From contig CAVSZG010000001.1 of assembly GCA_963732405.1 (NCBI GenBank), positions 1,302,001-1,366,000 on the forward strand: a stretch of DNA of 64,000 nt. The letters run 5' to 3'. This document shows, one piece after another, positions 56,167-64,000 of this stretch; the first letter of the stretch is position 1; every line of letters starts with the position of its first letter. This DNA is from JAUIAI01 sp963732405. Lineage in GTDB: Bacteria > Pseudomonadota > Gammaproteobacteria > Burkholderiales > Burkholderiaceae_E. A program made the position numbers and the translations under genes. The notes under the pieces are model-generated. The model saw nothing but the letters and a program-made list of their open reading frames with translations, was not told the origin of the DNA and searched no databases.

Positions 56167-56220
56167 TTGATGGGCTTGGGCGCCGTCCCGATGGGCTGTC
56201 GGGCCGGTTGCAGGTAACCT

Positions 56221-56254
56221 AGAGGGGCCGGAGCGATCCGGCCTCTTTTTCTTT
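56221..56254 (+). terminator. intrinsic terminator between the Ig lipoprotein gene and aroK
   Basis: A 12-bp stem with two G-U wobbles (56221-56232 and 56237-56248) closes a GCGA loop and is followed by TTTTTCTTT. It is the best intrinsic terminator in the window. It sits 55 bases after the Ig lipoprotein stop and ends 12 bases before the first possible aroK start. Confidence 0.8.
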
Positions 56255-56265
56255 GGGCGCCCGTC

Positions 56266-56862
56266 GTGGGTGTCCGCCTGCCATCCACGCCCATGCGTCC
56301 ACCCATCATTCTCGTCGGCATGCCTGGCTCAGGGAAATCGACCATCGGCAGACGACTGGCCGCGCGACTGGGTCTGGATTTCGTCGACGCGGATCGGGAA
56401 CTCGAAGCCCGCTCGGGCGTGTCGATCGCGACCATCTTCGAGATCGAGGGCGAGGCGGGATTCCGGGACCGCGAATCCCGTCTGCTGGTCGAGTTATGCG
56501 CCCGCAACGATGTCGTGATCGCCACCGGTGGCGGGGTCGTGCTGCGCGAGGAGAATCGCCGGGTGCTCGCCGAGCGCGGCCAGGTGGTGTATCTGGAGGC
56601 CAGCATCGCCGAGTTGTGGTCGCGGCTGCGCCATGACCGGAAGCGGCCGTTGCTGCAACATGGCGATGCCCGGGAAAAACTGGCCCAGTTGCTGCGCGAC
56701 CGCACGCCGCTCTATGAATCGGTTGCCGATCTGACGATGCGTGGCCAGCGCCAGTCGATGGAGCGGTTCACCGCCGATATCGTTCTCGCCCTGGCGGGGC
56801 CGGCCGCGGTGGCCGGCCCCGCAACCACTGGCCTCGATCATCCAGGAACCGACCATGCATGA
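56266..56862 (+). CDS. aroK: shikimate kinase
   Basis: Shikimate kinase (198 residues from GTG 56266, 189 from ATG 56293) phosphorylates shikimate in aromatic amino acid synthesis. The Walker A motif is GMPGSGKST, the shikimate-binding DADRELEARSG and FRDRES follow, and ATGGGVVLREENR is the Walker B and substrate loop. The C-terminal 25 residues are Ala/Gly-rich and not conserved. The stop overlaps the aroB start by 8 bases. Confidence 0.94.
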   Translation: MGVRLPSTPMRPPIILVGMPGSGKSTIGRRLAARLGLDFVDADRELEARSGVSIATIFEIEGEAGFRDRESRLLVELCARNDVVIATGGGVVLREENRRVLAERGQVVYLEASIAELWSRLRHDRKRPLLQHGDAREKLAQLLRDRTPLYESVADLTMRGQRQSMERFTADIVLALAGPAAVAGPATTGLDHPGTDHA

Positions 56863-57943
56863 ACTGACCGTCGCGCTCGGCGAGCGCGCCTATCCCATCC
56901 TGGTCGGCGCCGGCCTGTTGGCCGGACGATGCGACGCACTGACCGATCTGGCGCGCGGACGCCAGGTTGCCATCGTCACCAATCCGACCGTGATGGGCTT
57001 GCACGGCGCAGGCCTGCTTGACCAGTTGAAGGCACACGCCCATGCCTGCATCGTGATCGAACTGCCCGATGGCGAGGCCTACAAGCGCTGGAGCAGTCTG
57101 GAGCAGGTGTTTGACGCCCTCCTGGCGGCCCGATTCGACCGGCGCTGTCTGATCGTCGCGCTGGGTGGCGGGGTGATTGGCGACATGGCCGGACTGGCGG
57201 CGGCGCTTTACCAGCGCGGCGTGGAATTCGTGCAGGTGCCCACCACGCTGCTCGCCCAGGTCGATTCATCGGTGGGTGGCAAGACGGCGATCAATCACCC
57301 GGCCGGCAAGAACATGATCGGCATCTTCCATCAGCCCCGCCTCGTGATTGCCGACACGGCCACCCTGACCACCCTGCCGCCGCGCGAACTGGCGGCCGGT
57401 CTGGCCGAGATGCTCAAGCATGGTGCAATCGCCGACCCCGATTACTTCACCCTCTTGGAGCAGCAATCGGCCGATCTGCTGGCCTGCGATCCGGACGTGA
57501 TGGCCAGGGCCGTGCTCGGCTCGTGCCGGATCAAGGCGGCGGTGGTCGCCAGCGACGAGCGCGAGACCGGGCGACGAGCCATTCTGAACTTCGGTCATAC
57601 CTTCGGTCATGCGATCGAAGCCGGTCTGGGTTATGGCCAATGGTTACATGGCGAGGCGGTGGCGGCCGGCATGGTGATGGCCGCCGACCTGTCGGCCCGT
57701 ACCGGGCGGATCGGCCAGGACGTGGTGGATCGACTCAGGGCCGCGATTGCTGCGGTCGGCCTGCCGGTTTCCGGTCCGAACTGGCCGGCGGAGCGCTATC
57801 TGGAACTGATGGCGGTCGATAAAAAATCCCGTCACGGCGTGCCCCGGTTCGTCCTGCTCGACCAAATGGGTGCGGCAAGCCTCGATTCGGTGCAGGCCGA
57901 CCAGGTCACCGCGACGCTGGCGGCTTGCACAAGCGCGACCTGA
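56855..57943 (+). CDS. aroB: 3-dehydroquinate synthase
   Basis: AroB (362 residues) converts DAHP to 3-dehydroquinate using NAD and a divalent metal. GGGVIGDMAGLAAALYQRGVEFVQVPTTLLAQVDSSVGGKTAIN contains the nucleotide and substrate loops, and FGHTFGHAIE supplies metal ligands. I start at ATG 56855 (MHELTVALGERAYPI), inside the end of aroK; the reading from 56741 adds residues from another aroK frame. Confidence 0.95.
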   Translation: MHELTVALGERAYPILVGAGLLAGRCDALTDLARGRQVAIVTNPTVMGLHGAGLLDQLKAHAHACIVIELPDGEAYKRWSSLEQVFDALLAARFDRRCLIVALGGGVIGDMAGLAAALYQRGVEFVQVPTTLLAQVDSSVGGKTAINHPAGKNMIGIFHQPRLVIADTATLTTLPPRELAAGLAEMLKHGAIADPDYFTLLEQQSADLLACDPDVMARAVLGSCRIKAAVVASDERETGRRAILNFGHTFGHAIEAGLGYGQWLHGEAVAAGMVMAADLSARTGRIGQDVVDRLRAAIAAVGLPVSGPNWPAERYLELMAVDKKSRHGVPRFVLLDQMGAASLDSVQADQVTATLAACTSAT

Positions 57944-58207
57944 TCTATTCCATAATGCGGGGCTATGCGACCGGTTCCGGTCGTTCGGTTCATGCGATAT
58001 ATTTTGCGGCCGGCGCCGAATCCATGCGGAGCGCCGGATTCCTGTCCATTATCACTGTCTGTCGGCGGCTGGCCGGGCGCGATGCCTGGCTTGTCCGTCG
58101 TATCGACTGCCCGAAAGGGGCCGGGTCGTCCGGCGGGTTGTCGATATGATGGCTGGTCTGCGTGAGCGAGCAGCCCCCTGCGCATGAACGTCTTATCGAG
58201 GTCAGTT
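57944..58207 (+). promoter_or_regulatory. gltB upstream region
   Basis: The 264 bases between aroB and gltB hold no clear gene. A possible promoter is TTCCGG (57975-57980) with TATATT (57998-58003) at a 17-base spacing; the -35 match is poor. CCGGCGC and GCGCCGG near 58011-58036 form a 7-bp inverted repeat just downstream. No regulator site is recognised. Confidence 0.35.
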
Positions 58208-62926
<4,719 letters not shown>

Positions 62927-63040
62927 TGACAGGGCCGATGGCCGAGCCGTCGCGCCGGGGGGTTGGCCGGACCCGGTGCGACGGGGTGATGCATGAGCGC
63001 CGGATCCGCGGCGTCTTCAAGATTTTCAGGAAGGGTTGAG

Positions 63041-64000
63041 ATGGGCAAGGTAACGGGTTTTCTGGAGTTCGAGCGGCTGAGTGAGGCGGCCGAAGATACC
63101 GCCTCGCGAGTCAGGCATTACCGCGAGTTCGTGCTGCACCTGCCCGACGAGGCGGCGTCACGGCAGGGTGCCCGGTGCATGGATTGCGGCATTCCATTCT
63201 GTCAGTCGGGCTGCCCGGTCCACAACATCATCCCGGACTGGAATGATCTGGTGTTCCGTGGCGACTGGCAGCGCGCACTCGAGACGCTGCACTCAACCAA
63301 CAACTTCCCTGAGTTCACCGGCCGGATCTGCCCGGCGCCGTGCGAGGCCGCCTGCACCCTGAACATCAACAGCGACCCGGTGGGCATCAAATCGATCGAG
63401 CACGCCATCATCGACAAGGGCTGGGAGATGGGCTGGGTGTTGCCTCAGCCGCCCGTGCGCCTGACCGGCAAGAAGGTGGCCGTGGTTGGCTCCGGCCCTG
63501 CCGGTCTGGCCTGCGCGCAGCAATTGCAGCGTGCCGGCCATGAGGTCACGGTGTTCGAAAAGAACGACCGGATCGGCGGCCTGCTGCGTTATGGCATTCC
63601 CGACTTCAAGATGGAGAAGTCGCATATCGATCGGCGAGTCGATCAGATGAGTGCTGAAGGCGTCGAGTTTCGACCGTCGACACTGGTGGCCGATCCGGAC
63701 GTCGATCTGGGTACGGTCGTGAACTGGTCCAGGCAGCGGATCTCACCCGCAGAACTGCTCGAGCAGTTCGACGCGGTGGCCCTGACGGGCGGTGCCGAGC
63801 AGCCGCGCGATCTGCCGGTACCGGGGCGCGAGCTCAAGGGCGTGCATTTCGCCATGGAATTCCTGCCCCAGCAGAACAAGATCGTCGCGGGCGACCGGCT
63901 CGATCAGCAGATTCTGGCAACGGGCAAGCGGGTGGTGGTGATCGGCGGTGGCGACACCGGCTCGGACTGTGTCGGCACGAGCAATCGCCAGGGCGCACTG
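63041..64000 (+). CDS. gltD: glutamate synthase small subunit (5' part)
   Basis: The first 320 codons of GltD, open to the window edge. It takes electrons from NADPH via FAD and two 4Fe-4S clusters to GltB. The cysteine-rich N-terminus (CMDCGIPFCQSGCPVHN, then CPAPCEAAC) holds the cluster ligands. GSGPAGLACAQQL is the FAD-binding Rossmann motif and VVVIGGGDTGSDC begins the NADPH-binding fold. AGGAAGGG precedes the ATG, 114 bases after gltB. Confidence 0.95.
   Translation, partial: MGKVTGFLEFERLSEAAEDTASRVRHYREFVLHLPDEAASRQGARCMDCGIPFCQSGCPVHNIIPDWNDLVFRGDWQRALETLHSTNNFPEFTGRICPAPCEAACTLNINSDPVGIKSIEHAIIDKGWEMGWVLPQPPVRLTGKKVAVVGSGPAGLACAQQLQRAGHEVTVFEKNDRIGGLLRYGIPDFKMEKSHIDRRVDQMSAEGVEFRPSTLVADPDVDLGTVVNWSRQRISPAELLEQFDAVALTGGAEQPRDLPVPGRELKGVHFAMEFLPQQNKIVAGDRLDQQILATGKRVVVIGGGDTGSDCVGTSNRQGAL

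Overview
This 64 kb window reads as a chromosome segment from a high-GC betaproteobacterium, most likely of the order Burkholderiales. The evidence is gene order and protein sequence: secE-nusG-rplKAJL-rpoBC runs straight into the str, S10, spc and alpha ribosomal operons on one strand, followed by hemB, engB, a di-haem cytochrome c4, msrPQ, lysA-lptM/cyaY, mrcA, pilMNOPQ, aroKB and gltBD. No tRNA, rRNA, insertion sequence, phage gene or CRISPR array was found.

Layout. Positions 1-12110: protein export and antitermination (secE, nusG), the L11-L1-L10-L12 genes and RNA polymerase beta and beta'. rpoB as given carries a net +1 frameshift inside the rifampicin-resistance region. Positions 12111-17515: the str operon (rpsL, rpsG, fusA, tuf) plus rpsJ, with its own promoter, a perfect inverted repeat centred on the -10 box and a 7-copy 15-bp tandem repeat in the leader. 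Positions 17562-23265: a block between rpsJ and rplC, two genes that are normally adjacent. It holds a legumain-like (C13) lipoprotein protease paired with a Pro/Ala-rich lipoprotein, a copper chaperone divergent from a Cu(I) ATPase, and a lipoprotein with a duplicated module. Positions 23392-37918: the rest of S10, then spc and alpha, with good promoters before rplC and rplN.

Positions 38217-40243 (minus strand): engB, hemB and a small encapsulated-ferritin-type protein that lacks the encapsulin-targeting tail, so iron storage looks coupled to haem synthesis. Positions 40295-48374: cytochrome c4, a lone glycosyltransferase, the periplasmic methionine sulfoxide repair pair MsrPQ, lysA (also with a +1 frameshift), lptM, cyaY and mrcA. 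Positions 48910-56166: the type IV pilus alignment and secretin operon pilMNOPQ with an Ig-like repeat lipoprotein attached, closed by a convincing intrinsic terminator. Positions 56266-64000: aroKB and the glutamate synthase genes gltB and gltD (gltD runs off the end).

The two frameshifts lie in the same plus-strand decamer, AGCTTCTCGC, although the two genes are on opposite strands. That points to a DNA-level or sequencing artefact, not programmed frameshifting. The most biologically interesting items are the orphan encapsulated-ferritin-like protein, the C13 lipoprotein pair splitting the S10 operon, the Ig-lipoprotein of the pilus operon, and the unexplained repeat and dyad elements at 12136-12300 and 38085-38141.
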